DNA of 64,000 bases, from positions 2,053,234-2,117,233 of the forward strand of contig LNGK01000005.1 in assembly GCA_001510575.1 (NCBI GenBank). The letters are read 5' to 3'. This DNA comes from Knoxdaviesia capensis (taxonomy: Eukaryota > Ascomycota > Sordariomycetes > Microascales > Gondwanamycetaceae). Positions 46,701 through 59,197 of this stretch are shown in pieces. The notes under the pieces are model-generated. The model saw only the letters and a list, made by a program, of their open reading frames with translations. It ran no database searches and was not told the origin of the DNA. Each line of letters opens with the position of its first letter. The first letter of the stretch is position 1. A program made the translations under genes and the position numbers.

Positions 46701-48891
46701 AGCCTCGTAGCTATGGATACCTTGACCAGTCCGGGACGATGTATCGACATTACCCATTCAAGCAGGGTTGTTACAACGGCATGCTTGTCGTCGTCGACGG
46801 CCCAGCACTGTTGCGACAGGGTCTCGTCCATCGGGACTCGCAGAGCAGTATCCAAAAGGTCAACGAGTTGCTTGTGGCCTAGAGATTGGGAGGGTTCATT
46901 GCCCCGTGACAGCCAATTATTTCGTGAGGAAACAGAGTCGAGAGCTGTCATGGCTATATCGGATTCAGGAAGTATGTTGGAGAGTAACGTGTCGCGGTGC
47001 TTCGGCCAATTCGGCAGAGCAATGAAGCTCTCGGGGTTTGATAATAAGAGTGAGGATAGAAGATTGGTAATAAATGAAGATAGTCGGTTGAGAATATCGC
47101 CGTCGGGGTGATTGTGAATCTGTAAACAAATGTCAGCCCTTGCTCCAGAACAAGCAGGCCTTTCGGTCTTTGGAATTTTCGATATCGAGAAACTTACAGC
47201 AGAAAGGTGGTTCATTAAAGACACCACTAGCCGGCGGCCAGTTTTCCGCGCAGCCAAAATATCATTCCAGTATATTTTAGATATCAAAACCCACATAGGA
47301 AGTTTGGACTGTGGTGAGTTCTCCAGGGACTGAACAATCCATTCAATATAGTGATCGCGGTCGAGGAGACATTCGGTATATAGAGTCGCTGCCAGTCGGA
47401 TGCTGTAGGTGTTGAAAAAAGGGAAAATAATGTCAGTCAAGTTCAATATGTGGGGGGGACAAATGGTCCAAAATGGCGAAGAATATAAGCGTACGCATAA
47501 GTAACCTTCGCTTTCCAATCCGCGGCATCGAACGCCGAAACAATCGCTTCGACAAACTGTTCAACGAAGACGGTCCAGTCACGAATCCATTTTGACTCGC
47601 CGCCCATGACAAAGGTTCCGTTGACGCCTTTGCGCTTGAACGCGCGGATTTCGTTTGCGCCGACGCACTTCGCCAGCCACACGGCACGGTCGGTCGGAAC
47701 GTTTTTGTTAAGGCACTGTTCGAGCAAAACCTTTCCTCGGATACCGTGGGGGATGGTTCGACTGAGTCGGCGCAGTGATATGGCGGGATTCGCTAGGTCT
47801 TTAAGCCAGATTTCGCGTTTGGTGTCCGTCAAGGTCACTCGTGGGGGTGGTTTGAATGTTGAGGCGGATCCGATGAGGCCCATCTGACGGCGCTGGCCTA
47901 GGGCACTCATGAAGATACTAGACAAGGCACTCAAGCCCGTCTTCTGCTTCAAGGCTGGAAGGATGGCATTTCGCGCAGAGCTAGTTTCGGGTTGGTTGGG
48001 ATTTGGCTTGTCGAAATAGCCGCTCCGAATGACAGACTCACTGAGTTTATCTTCGGGGTGATTTCCGGTCCAGGGGAAGAAGTCGGCAAGGCCGGAATTC
48101 GGCGTTCTGGGTACTGAATTTGCGGTGATTCCTGCATCTGCAAGAAGGGCAGGGTCCGCAGTCCAGTCGGGACGATACTTGGGCGCGTTGGGAGGGATGT
48201 CAAGTACCCATGGCTTCGGCTTTGCATCTCGTTTCTGGGCGGAAGAAGCGGCGGGGGGAGGAGGCATTCGAGAGTGGAACTGAGGCTTGCCGGATAGGAG
48301 AGCAGTCGAGCGCAAGGACGGCATGGGCATTGGCCTTGTCGGTTTGATGTCGTGAGACTCGGCATCCAACGCCGGCGGGACGGCGACACTGGCGGAAGAA
48401 GCGGTGGGAGTGAGCGCAGCGGCAGCTGATGCGGCAGAGGTAGAGGCTGATGCGGGCAGCCAGTCGGAGGGAGTAATGGGACTTGATTGATGCATGGCAG
48501 GCGAACCGCTTGCTGCTAATAATCGCGACGGGGTAAGCATTTGGGGGGACTCGACAGCTGGAAGAGAGAACATGTTCTCGGAGGACAACTCCAGGCGCAG
48601 CCGCGAGCGGACGCGACGCTGGCTGGAGGAGGCATATCGGGCTTGCTGAGAAGAAGATGTAGGAGCAGAAATAGGAGGAGCGTCGGACATGGAGCCGGTC
48701 GACGAGGCAGCGGAGCTAGGCGCTGACGTGGAGAGGTCCAGTCCACTGCTATCCCGACGGATCGGAGACGGGGGGAGATATTGTTGGGAAAGCGAACGCT
48801 GGTGAGATGAGGGCCGTTGGGCCGAACTGGAGTTGCTTGGTGTTCGCTGGGGCGGTCGCGGTTGGACGCCCATAGGGGTCCTCGAGGTCAT
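43709..48891 (-). CDS. MED12: Mediator complex subunit 12 (Srb8)
   Basis: Exons on the minus strand are 48891-47495, 47402-47198 and 47119-43709; introns of 92 and 78 nt; 1670 residues. The first ~330 residues are Ser/Pro/Ala-rich, with MPSLRSTALLSGKPQFHSRMPPP-type low complexity. The conserved Med12 block follows: PRVTLTDTKREIWLKDLANP, LRRLSRTIPHGIRGKVLLEQCL and PTDRAVWLAKCVGANEIRAFKRKG. Spliced KVTYA|IRLAATLYTECLLDRDHYIEW and SLMNHLSA|IHNHPDGD align with fungal Srb8. A long helical C-terminal region follows, with FNARMVDWLRRVLRLENRPPLS. Med12 activates cyclin C-Cdk8 (SsnC/Srb10) in the dissociable kinase module of Mediator in the nucleus. The first exon reads on past the donor to a nearby stop, so splicing is needed. 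Confidence 0.92.
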
Positions 48892-49352
48892 CGTAGATCG
48901 GGTAATAGGTTCATCCTGACATAATATGATGAAGGTTGCAACGTCGGCCTCTCAAGAGGCTAAGAAGAGAGAGAGAAACCCAGAAAAGAAAGCAGCGAGA
49001 GATGTGTTGAGGGTCTCGCGCCAGGCCCCGAGTCTAGAATGATGATATCGAAGCAAGTTTCGGTTGGGAGTCTCAAGGGAGTCAAGGAAATTCGAAGAGA
49101 AGGCCGGACCAGCCCAGAAACGATTATATAGACTAGTGTTTTCGGTGGCTGACGGGATGGCTCGGGATGTTGCTAGTAAGGAGATATACCAAAGAAAGGC
49201 GATCTGGATGAGGAAGAAACGGACTAGATACGGAGGAGATGATGGAGGATCGATTAGCGGATATGGAGAGGGAGATGCAGATGATGATGTTGGCCGATGA
49301 CAGGGTTAAGATAAATTATAGAATAGATTATAAAATAAATATAAAATAAATG

Positions 49353-49379
49353 AAAAGGCGAAAGGCGAAAGGCGAAAGG
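49353..49379. repeat. GCGAAAG heptamer tandem repeat
   Basis: About 3.5 copies of a 7-bp unit, directly visible. Confidence 0.85.
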
Positions 49380-50338
49380 TTCCGAAGAGGCAAGTCAAGG
49401 CAAAAAAGGATCGGAAGACAGAACAAAATAAGCCACTGGACTAAAAAGATTACAGGCCGGAGATCGCCATGTCGCAGTCACTATAAGCAAAGCTACAGTA
49501 CCGGCAACAGACAAATGCATGGGGAGAGGGGAGAGTGTGCGTATCAAGGTGAGAGCAGATGTGTATCGTATATTGAAGGACGAGGAGGCGAAAGACTCCG
49601 TTTGGACTCATTCAGCGTGATGCGTACGCACGGGGACCTTACGGTACACACGTTTAGAATTGTCTATAGAAGAGAAAAATTAGTTGCTGGTGGCCGCCGG
49701 CAGGCGACGAGCGATGGTCTAGTCTCGGGTGTAGAGGAGAGGAGTTGGTTGCAGGGGGAGGAAGCAAGGCGAAGGTGAACAGTCTTCTCCTTCTGTTTCT
49801 CCCAACACCGAAGAAATTCGATGCGAGTGTTTGATGGAGAGTTTAGTGATAATTCATAAGGATGAAGGCGGGGTTGGATACAATGAACAAGACGACTCTG
49901 TCAGGCCGAGAGAAGCGGTTGAAAATGAGAAGATGAGGCGGAACACAAAAGGAAGCCGAGAGCCAAAGCCTAGGGTCGCGGAAAATCCGATGAATAAGTA
50001 CAGGATGTGAAGAATGTGAAAATGGCAGGCACGACAGGTAACACACCCGGTGTCGGCAATGCGAATTGTGAATGTTAGTGGAGACGTGTGCGCGCAAATT
50101 TCGGGGGTTATCGCTGTAGGCGATACAATAGTCTCCAATTGCATTAAGCGATATGGGTGGTGGGCGATGGGTATAACGCTGGTCTCGATAGTGTGCGGCA
50201 AGCAAATCCTCTCAGCTTCTCCTCTCCTCCTCTGTTCGGGTTCCCAGCCACAGAGAGATGCCTGCAAAAGGTTTTCGGGAACACACCCGCCAGTACTAAA
50301 AATAAGCAACCGGGCAACTTTCCTTGGCCAGCCACTGG

Positions 50339-50357
50339 ACAGTACAGTACAGTACAG
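50339..50357. repeat. AGTAC pentamer microsatellite
   Basis: Nearly four copies of AGTAC. The same unit recurs at 57791-57811. Confidence 0.9.
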
Positions 50358-52402
50358 CAATGTGACCAGAAAGCGTGATGCTATCTATACCAACTCCAAC
50401 CCTAAAAGCCGCCGCCCTATTAAGCCATGCGATATATCGAGATGTCGTCAAAACACTCAATCGTCCGCATCTTCAGCCAACCAGGGTGTGGGTTCCCACT
50501 ACGGCTCCCATCACCCGACATCCTCACAGACGCACACTACATCTACCATAGTACTCCGGTCATATACCATGCGTGCCTCCCACGGGAGCAACGAGGCACT
50601 TCGGGTACGCTGTTGGACTGTTGGTTGTTTGGGGGCCTATAATCCAGCCCATTGCCTATTGGGTGGAGGAGGCGTCTTCACTGTTTTGTGAGCATTGCCT
50701 TATCCAGATCGGGACAAGCGATCGTGGGAGAGGGCCAAGAGTTCACAGGTCACTCACTCTCGCTTCAGGCGGAATGGTGACCCTGTGGCCAAACATATTA
50801 TCATCAATACTTAGCCGAGCCCATTTTCTCCAATCCACGGAGAGGAACAGCCCCAACGGCGGCGGTGAAGCAGGCATTCCTTGCCTGCCAGGTCTCATTC
50901 CTCCATCTGTCTTTTATTTTGATCCATCTGTCTTGCCATTTTTCGCTCTCTCGCCCTGCTTGAGCACCGGCCGGTATGAATACAGTACCGTATGTAGGTC
51001 AGTGCTGCAGGTGGTGGAGGAATGAGAGACCATCAAACATCTTGGAGGCGGGTCGATCCCTCTCACTCGGTCTTTTTCTAGCCCATATAACCGTTTCCTT
51101 CCTTTTGATACACACTGACTTATGTATAAAGGAAAGAAGTCGAGAGGGAAAAACACCGCAAGTCTCGCCTCTTCTCGTCTCACTGTTTTAAACCAGCCCT
51201 CGCCATCCCACCGTCGCGATGATGTTTCCTTGCAGAGATACCCAGCTAGGTGAAACCTCCAGATACAGCTGGCACTTTGTTATTGTTCAGCCGTCAGGCT
51301 ATCTCATGTGTGTGTATATATAATGTTACATTCATTCATTCAGACATCGCCCACACGCACATCTATATATCGGAGGTTCGCAAATGGGAGCCAGTTTCTT
51401 AGTACGCGTGGGCGGGCTAATTGGTTCCACCATTCCCCGCGCCGGCACCAATCACATTCCCCATATGTCCGCTCCCCACCACTGTTTACTCGGCGACTGA
51501 GGGGAGAGATGACGAGCCCCCATCCATCCACCCATCCCATTCATTCATATGAGGAGGGCAAGTGCGTTGGGCCGACCTGGGAGCCGTCAAAACAAACAAC
51601 GACTTGCCGGATGGCACAGGCAAACACCACCCGTAACAACCACGCTATTCTTCTGTAGCATCCGTCTTGTATCACGATGGACTAGGAAACAGACCTCATC
51701 GTCAAAGACTTGAGATGTCTCGCCACCACTGTTTCGCAGGTCCTTTTTTTTCGTCTTAATTAATGCTACAATACGCCCTGACAAGGGCCACACACACATG
51801 TAATCCTGTGTTCAACGGCTGTGGAATCACCTTCCTGTTGCCTCTTATGGCCATGTGGAAGCAGGTCAGCGAAAGCGAGAAAAAAAGGTGGCCTGAGTGC
51901 GGGATCAATTCCAAATGAAGCACGCTCGTCATCCCTTATCGAGGCTTCTCCGCAGCGTGGGAACTATGAACCTCCCTGATTGTCCGATGCAAATCGCTCT
52001 CACCCCTTTCACTCGCTCTGTCTCTCCACATTCGGCAGCATCTGTCAACCCTAGCGGCATCACTGGGTTTGTTCTTTTTTTCATCTGGTCTCTCTTGTCT
52101 CTTCCTCCTGTTCCTGGATGACTGCCACTCAGGTTGGCAATCACACCTATATCATCCCGCTGATATCGCAGTTCCATGTGCTCTGTGCAGTCCTGGAGTA
52201 GTCTATCCCATCTGTGTGTGCAAAAAGCGCCGCACGTCGTGCATATCTATTACCTTATCTAGCCTCAGGCCACACCAAAAGTCCTCTCGCCCATCCTTTT
52301 CCTTTGACCTTCCCGGCTATCCGCGTTATAGATGAGTTCCCATAGTAACTGTGCCAATCACCCGCATTTGCCTTCATAAGTATAGTGTCCCACCCCACCC
52401 CA

Positions 52403-52419
52403 CCCCCCNCCCCCCCCCC
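52403..52419. repeat. Poly-C tract containing an unresolved base
   Basis: A run of C residues interrupted only by N at 52409, preceded by CCCCA repeats. Length uncertain. Confidence 0.9.
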
Positions 52420-53901
52420 GAACCTCACTCCATGGAAATCGATTCCTCCACTGTGAATGGCCCATGAGCTTTGAGTACTCATGAACAACGCATTCCTGTC
52501 GAACTTGCCTTCGCACCCCTACTGTATGTTTATATTGCCATCCATCCCTCACGTCTTGGTGTTAGCCATATTCTCTGTTGTAGGTCATGTAACTTCCATC
52601 ACACCTCTCTTCAACTATCCATAACCCTAGACCCTAATCACGGATCTCAATGCTGTGATTCAGCCGAGGTGAAGATTTCAGTGAATACAAGAATAACACA
52701 GCAAAAAGAGTCATTTCATCAAAGACACCTGATATCTGGTGTATCGGTATCGCCCCTAAACGGTTTGTTCCTGATTCAGTCCGTCCCGGTTGGTTTGTCC
52801 GCCCAGACATCTCTCCGCCTCTCACTCCTAGTATATGCGTGCTTTGCAATCAACTCCGCTCCGTTTCCACAGGTCACGTTCCCGCTGACATCCTGGTGTG
52901 ACACCTGTTGAAGGGGAACACAGCAATAATGCCTTTTGGGCTGGTGTTAGGCGTCGCCGTGCGTATCGTTTTGCACCATTCGATGGAATTCCCCCACCAT
53001 AGCATGTAAACGGACATATCGGGTTAGACGGTCTCGTACCCAGCCGTATTCTGATTGAAGAGAGCTGAAAACTCCAAGTTCTATCAAAAACCCTAACTTT
53101 TTGATCCTTGCAGACTTCCAAACCCTAATATAACTTACAGCTCTCTTCCTAGGCCTTAATCAGATATATCAGTCATCATGGCAATAGTACAAAGTCAAAC
53201 CCAAGGGTTATGAAATGGATGTGCTTTTTGTTCTACTAGATAAAGGGAAAGAGCCCTCCCACTCTTTGGTTCAGTACATAATCTCCTGCCTAATATCTGA
53301 CCTATAGCAGCTAGCTAATCATCCCATGATCAATCCTAAGAAAGAGCCTTCTATCATGCCTATGAAGGACCACAATGGTATGGTTGCTCCTTACTAGACT
53401 CATGATGAACTGCCTGCTAATGATATGAAGGAGCAGTAGGGAGCCTCTATTCACTCCAAACCATTATAATGCTTAACATACCGTCGCTCTCGTTGTTTTT
53501 ATATTCCTCTATTTCTTCTCCCTATCAACCATTACCACTACTCTTACCTTCTCCTCTATCAATATCAGCTTCGTTCTCACTTCAATCATCGCCTGTCTCC
53601 TTTATCCATTCTGAACAAAGATGTAAGTCTCCATTTGACTTCTTCCGGCCTTTCTGGACTATGATCGTATACTATATGCGGAGTGTTAAAACTAACACAG
53701 CTTGGACAGTTCCTTCCTAAAGCCAATATAGATGCATACTGCACCTCTAAAGAGTCACTCCAGACTCATAAAGACGATCCAAAATACCATGAAGGACAGA
53801 GGGGTGTCCTAACTGCAAAGCTCTTATCTCCAAGGTCAATGATCACCTAAAGATCACCTCTAAAGCCATAGCCAGTCACATGGGCATGATGGTCCAGCTC
53901 A

Positions 53902-54683
53902 CGAGAAAAAGAAATTGACAAGCTAGAAAGTCAGGTCATCAGCCCATGGGATGAGATCACCACCATCATGGCATCCCCACGGTACACCAATCAGCCAGTC
54001 AAAGCTGAACAACCGAATCTGCCCCCTCTCCAACCCGTCCCCATTGAAACAACCACCATTAATACGGCAAGTGCTGACAGTGCCACTATCGGCTCATTCT
54101 CTGTAGTCAAGAAGCCAGTCCCATGGTTTAGGGAGATGCTTGAACCTTAGGTGGTCTTTCCTTGCAAGGTGGCTCTTCAATAATTGGCTCTCCACGTTGC
54201 CATGGTCATCGCCGTGATTCTTGTCGGTTCTTCGCTCTGGATAGCCGTTAAGAATTTGGGCAGTCTGTCAAAGCAAGACGCTACGACAGTATTGTGTGAT
54301 GACTTGGTTATCAGGGTTACTGCCGGGGCTTGCTATGGTTGGCACCATGGCTGCAACTAGCCAGGTTATCGAATCACTCTGGGAATAGAGCATGTCATTT
54401 AGTTGAATCCGATCCCCCTGAGTAAACACTTGCGCCAGAGGAGCTTTTGTCTAGCTCACTCAAATGGGGTATATTCAGGTAATTGGGTTTATCTACCACA
54501 AATTCCGGGTCACTGGACCAATCCTCCTCACTTCTGGCTCACGGTATGTTGAGTTTGTGGAATTGGATCATTGGTATATCGATGTGGGAGTCTAGCGCGC
54601 GGTCGAAGACGTCTGGCCATGTCAAGACGTATATTGCAAATGGCAAGGTCTAACCAACTCCGATCCCCCCTACTGGAAAGATA
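53902..54683 (+). pseudogene. Decayed membrane-protein-like open frame, family unknown
   Basis: One + frame stays protein-like across about 780 nt with five stops: TAG at 54148, TAA at 54181, TAG at 54358, TAG at 54400 and TGA at 54550. Four of the five are TAG/TAA, as produced by C-to-T change in CAG/CAA, the CpA context typical of repeat-induced point mutation. Sequence begins REKEIDKLESQV (coiled-coil-like), continues with a Pro/Thr-rich linker, and has a hydrophobic span LHVAMVIAVILVGSSLWIAV. A Cys/aromatic-containing part follows (GACYGWHHGCN; GNWVYLPQIPGHW). The N-terminal portion may lie upstream in another frame (PNCKALISKVNDHLKITSK at about 53806-53860), implying a frameshift. I do not recognise the family. 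It may be simple chance, since stop density is only about half of random. Confidence 0.35.
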
Positions 54684-55917
54684 AGGCTCATGATCTGGAG
54701 GCGGGAAAGGCGATTGTTAGTATTGATTACAGCTGCAATGGGTAGGGTTGATGAGAAACAGAAACGATCAATGAACCCTATGCAGCATCTTGTCGAACGT
54801 TGGCCTAGCTTTATGGTCCGGCGGCCACTGCACCCAGACTTGCGACGAGGCCTTGCGGGTGGAAACACGATCTCAATCAGCCAAACACACTGCCCGGCGC
54901 TCCTAGCTTATCCATTTCTACCCCAATCATCCACTTGAAGACGCAAAACATATGGACACAGACAACCCAAAGTTCGAGGGTTTTCAGGAGGGCATTCTGG
55001 TGAGTCGTAGAGAATGCGTACCTACAGGTAGTGTACTAGGACTTCCGGATTCGTGAGTCCTACCAGTGAGACAGCTTTACTCTTCGCAACGCTGCAGCTA
55101 TCACGCCTTCTCCAGAATGGCCAGAAAGGAGGCTCCGATCAGGGAACTTAAATTCATATGCACCTCAGAGGAGGTTCGCCAAGGACGGAAGACTAGGCAA
55201 ATCTCTATGTTCATGTCGCAGTGGTAGACACACACAACCTATCACCTCCAAGCCTCCCAGCGGCCATTGGGTATTGCAACGTAGGGTCCGGCTCGGAGAC
55301 TATTTGTTCCTCAACAAACGCCGTGCCGGGAGGTGAGCACCCAACAGATAAGGTGTGCCTCACAAGTCCAGCTATTTGCACCTTCTTCACCTTCTTGACC
55401 CCGCTGTGTCGATGATATATCGAGTGCAAATATTGTTGGAAGATTCGCGTACATGAGAGTTTCGTCCTTCTGCTAATTTTCTTCGGTTGATTGTTCTCTC
55501 GGATAACCTCTTGGAACACCCCGATATAGGGCCGCCACTCAGCAACCACTCCAGAAGCACGGCATGAAGATAGGCGCAAAAGAGAAAATTGAAGCAAATG
55601 CCCCTCACATTGAAAATTTCGATGTCTAGTGACAGGAAGAAATGATACTGCGCAAAGGTTTGATCTTTGTTAAAGAAAAGAAGTGCTTGAACTGAAGATG
55701 TGCAACTTGGGGTTTGGGGTTACGCACGCGCCACACTTTCGATGGATGAAGCTAGTTTCTCCACCAAATAGTCTAACGAGTCGTGTGGCGTTCTGGCTCT
55801 GTGGCTTTTGCCCAGCTGTTTTTCGCAACCTTCCAAGTCGGAAGCCCCCGTTTCCTGCAAGCACATGATAGCTTTCTATATCTTCACCAGAAATACAAAG
55901 CACATCAATCAACAAAA
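54684..55917. other. Region between decayed frame and Asterix gene
   Basis: About 1.2 kb with no convincing gene on either strand. It should contain the promoter of the Asterix gene at its right edge. Confidence 0.45.
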
Positions 55918-56826
55918 TGGCCAAGAAGGATATGCGCCGTGTGGACCTAGGTACGTGGCTATTCCTCCCATCATATCTAGTGTGTTCAGCCACACCCGGC
56001 GCTCGGTCGTTGGTGTCCTGCGAAGCGGTGTTTGTGTTTGATTTCCTAACCGTGGTGTTCGGCGCCGGAACTGCAGTGGTTCCCTACCAGGAGCCGGTCA
56101 ACAAGAATGATAGCCCCGAGTTTACGTCTACTCTGGCCACGACGCTGCCCATGGCGGCTATGATGACGCGCAACCGCTTTATCGGCTGGTGAGTCTTTGA
56201 TCGCAACTCCCGCGCCCTCCGCCGCGTAACCCCCGGGTCCGCCAGGTGCCGGATGTTCCGAACGACGATGCGACGATCCCCAAGCGACGAGCATTCATTT
56301 CGCGGCGGATACCTTGAGTGTATTGGAGGGTCGAATTGGGTGGAATGGCGCACTTCTGCCAGCATCACATACCGGGGACACACAAGCTTTGGCAACAGAC
56401 TCGATACGCGCCGACTCTTATCATACACGATGCAACAAGACGTGGAGTGCACAACAATTGCTGACATGGCGACATTGTCGATTGTTCATATGTAGGGGTT
56501 CCCTGGTCTTCAGTCTCCAGAGCTGGCTCGGTGAGAGCGATGCGACAAAGAAGAACGCCGCCACTCCCGGTTGGTTGTCGGTGATCATCGCCTGTGAGTT
56601 TTCCCTTATGCGTGTGGCGAGCTTGATGTTTGCTGTGAGAAAGACAAGAGCTGCATGGTAGACAAGAAAAGAGCAAGACATCGAGAGGGTCGTCATGGGT
56701 ATAAGGGCTAATCCAAATTCTTCGCTCTGTCCAGCTGCCTCGCTCATCGTCACCTACCTCCCGATCTTCATGCCTCCTCCGGCTGCGGCGGGCACCACGA
56801 CTCCGGTCAAGCAGCCCTTCGCGTAA
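55918..56826 (+). CDS. PAT complex subunit Asterix (WDR83OS/UPF0139 family)
   Basis: Four short exons: 55918-55951 (34 nt), 56077-56188, 56496-56593 and 56735-56826; introns 125, 307 and 141 nt; 111 residues. Joined sequence: MAKKDMRRVDL|VVPYQEPVNKND, ATTLPMAAMMTRNRFIGW, GSLVFSLQSWLGESDATKKN, TPGWLSVIIA|SASLIVTYLPIFMPPP. This follows the order seen in Asterix proteins: charged N-terminus, TLPMAA..TRN..IGW, a hydrophobic span, a WL.E....K....P loop, then a second span of the S...V.YLP.F type. Asterix pairs with CCDC47 in the ER membrane to chaperone transmembrane helices with exposed polar residues during insertion. Every junction is GT-AG and phases add to 336 nt. The coding exons are so small that most of the gene is intron. 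Confidence 0.9.
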
Positions 56827-57043
56827 AGTGGCTACGCAAGCCGTGATCAAGAGCATTGGCCGCGTTTTAAAGAAAACGCCGCACCGCATCGTTGGCAATA
56901 CCCCTTTGTATGGACGCGGCTCACCGGTATATCTTTGGTTGCATGTGCTTTGGGACTTTTGCTTGGTGAAGCGTGACGTATCCGGAGCGCCACGTGTGCC
57001 AAAGGAAGATTGGCAGAGTGCAGGCTTCAGATTGTTCGCTTCT

Positions 57044-57066
57044 TTATATATATATATATATATATA
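57044..57066. repeat. TA dinucleotide microsatellite
   Basis: About eleven TA units, directly visible. Confidence 0.9.
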
Positions 57067-57790
57067 AATACTACATGATGTACATTGATTTCTCGTTTAG
57101 ATGGGGGGAAAAGTTCTTGTGCAGCCATCCGAATGGCACCGGTGGAAGGGACTGGTCTTGGTTGGGATGAAGGGGGGCGATATGTGTATGTCGGGCTTTC
57201 GGACGGATGGCTTGACCTGACGACAACTAATACAATAGTAAAACTCAAAGAAAATGATTCCCACAGCAGACTCAGTGTGCATTTTCGATCCAACCAGCCA
57301 GCAATCTGGATAGCACCGTGGTGAAATCGTGAACAACCAGATGAGAAGAGACAGCGAAGAAGCTCCAGATATATGTACACATCTGTACTGTCGACAGATC
57401 ACGGCGATCAACAAGATACTTCCGGCAAACCGGCAGAAACATGACACTCTCAGGATGTTCACATCGTGGTAAGCCCAAGGGCCGATGATGATGCGGTGAA
57501 CAGCGAAGCATCAGGAGCATGAAACGCCGAGGGCGGTCTCAATATCTGGACTCTATTTCCCTTATCAATGCAGTGCGATTTAGAGGCTGGCCCTCTGTCG
57601 TGGCCACCGGCAAGAGAGCCAATGAACGAGGTTTCCTTCCAGGGGGGCGTGGGCTTCTCCCACATCCGCGCCACAGGGCAGGCACCACACTACGGGAACT
57701 TAGACACAAGGATACACTACCTACAATACTAACACGTAGTGTACGACATACAGTACATCAAGTACTGTACATGTGTGCGGCATCCAATGA

Positions 57791-57811
57791 ACAGTACAGT
57801 ACAGTACAGTA
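57791..57811. repeat. ACAGT pentamer microsatellite
   Basis: Four tandem copies of ACAGT (equivalently AGTAC), with a matching inverted repeat 24 bp to the left. Confidence 0.9.
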
Positions 57812-59197
57812 TGTGCTCGTCCGTCGAGGTCGAGGGCAGGGCAATCGACAAAAAAAAAACAAAGAACGATCAATTGAAGTCGATCTGAAAGAACTCGCCT
57901 GTTCGGTTTCGAGCACCCCTGGCAGTGATACCATACCGGTGTACAGTACTGAAGGTCGTGTCTGTGGCCACGAGAAGAAAAGAAGTCAGCACACAATCTC
58001 AGAACCTGCACGATATACAGTACACAGAACGCAGATCTCCTTACATAACGCAGCCCCAGAACACCCATTCTCTCTCTCTCTATCTCTTTTTTCTCTGCCC
58101 CCCCAGCTGTATGGTTTGGGTTTCGGGAACCCTGAAACGGGGTGGGGAGGGGTGGAGCGCATGGTTTGGGTTTGCGTGTACGCAAGCTAACCTCACTTTG
58201 GGTATCGAGTGGCGCCCGTGCAGAGCAAAAAAAGAATTCTAGGAGCCGATCGATAGCCTTGGGCGGCCGGGGTCTCGCAGGCTGGTCTGGCCCTGATGAG
58301 ACACCTCCTGTCGCAGAATACTTGGGCGGTGGTAACCCGGGCCCGTACCTTTCAGGCGCACTTTCTATGTGCGCGGTACTTCATGGGCCCTTCGCGTGCC
58401 TGGGTCGCCATCGTTCGTGATACCAACACTCCTGATGCCTGGACTTCTCTGTCTGCGTGCATCCCCTCAACCTCGCAATCTCAAGTGGCATCTTCCCTCA
58501 ATTACCTCCCCGGCCAGACCCGTGCCAAACCCTCCCTGTTGAAATGCGGATGGTCGTCGTAATGCTGGGTTGTGTATAGAGGAGGCGAGAACCAGAAGAG
58601 ACAAGAAGAGAGAGGAAGAGGGAGAGAACGAGGTCTGGTCTGTCGATCTCTAACGTTTCCTCGCCATTTTCTCCCGAGCGGGCCCACCAATCCACATCCC
58701 CTTGTCTGTGGTAACTTTGTCTCGTCTAGGTCTTCTCTTCTCTTCTTTTCTTCTTCTCTCTCTCTCTTTTTTTTCTTTTCTCTTCCTCTCTCTTGTTCCG
58801 TATGTAGTAGATTCTCAACCACTGATTAATCCTCCCGCTCCCTCTCTACATCTCTTCTTTTCTTGTCCGCTCTGGTTGGCGTGACCTCATTTTTGCTTCT
58901 CTTCACCATATACATATTTATTGTCCAGTCTTTACTTTCTTTCTGTTTTCTCTTAGGAACTCTCGTTCATTCGGTCCATTCTCTTCTCAGCCGGTCTGGA
59001 ACCGACCCTTCAAAATAACGTCAACCCAAGTCTTCATCTATATGCCCCGTTCTGTGCTTCCGTGAACAACCTGTTCAGTCTCAGTCCCGACGAAAAGATA
59101 TAATAAGTCTTCGAAAGATCCAGAACAAGCATCCCGATCGAGAATCTCACACACGCGCCTCCTCGTATCTCGCACCACCTCATATATATCCGAAAAG

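Larger units (their letters stand above)
48892..53160. other. Gene-poor region upstream of MED12
   Basis: About 4.3 kb. It includes a heptamer repeat (GCGAAAG) at 49353-49379, an AGTAC pentamer run at 50339-50357, a C homopolymer with one N at 52403-52419, and AACCCTAG/ACCCTAA telobox-like sites near 52625-52640. Only short overlapping open frames are present, none with family resemblance. Confidence 0.5.
56827..59197. other. Intergenic region with GTAC-type short repeats
   Basis: About 2.4 kb. It contains a TA run at 57044-57066, a CAGTAC...GTACTG inverted repeat at 57751-57767, an ACAGT pentamer run at 57791-57811, and further TACAGTA words near 57935-57950 and 58015-58025. From 58560 to 59000 the + strand becomes strongly C/T-rich, like the promoter/5' UTR of the next gene. 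No convincing coding frame. Confidence 0.5.

Noticed and set aside
57519..58190. 223-codon + strand open frame in the 57-58 kb region
   Set aside because: It spans microsatellites and GTAC repeats, with composition unlike the proteins here and no homologous block recognised.
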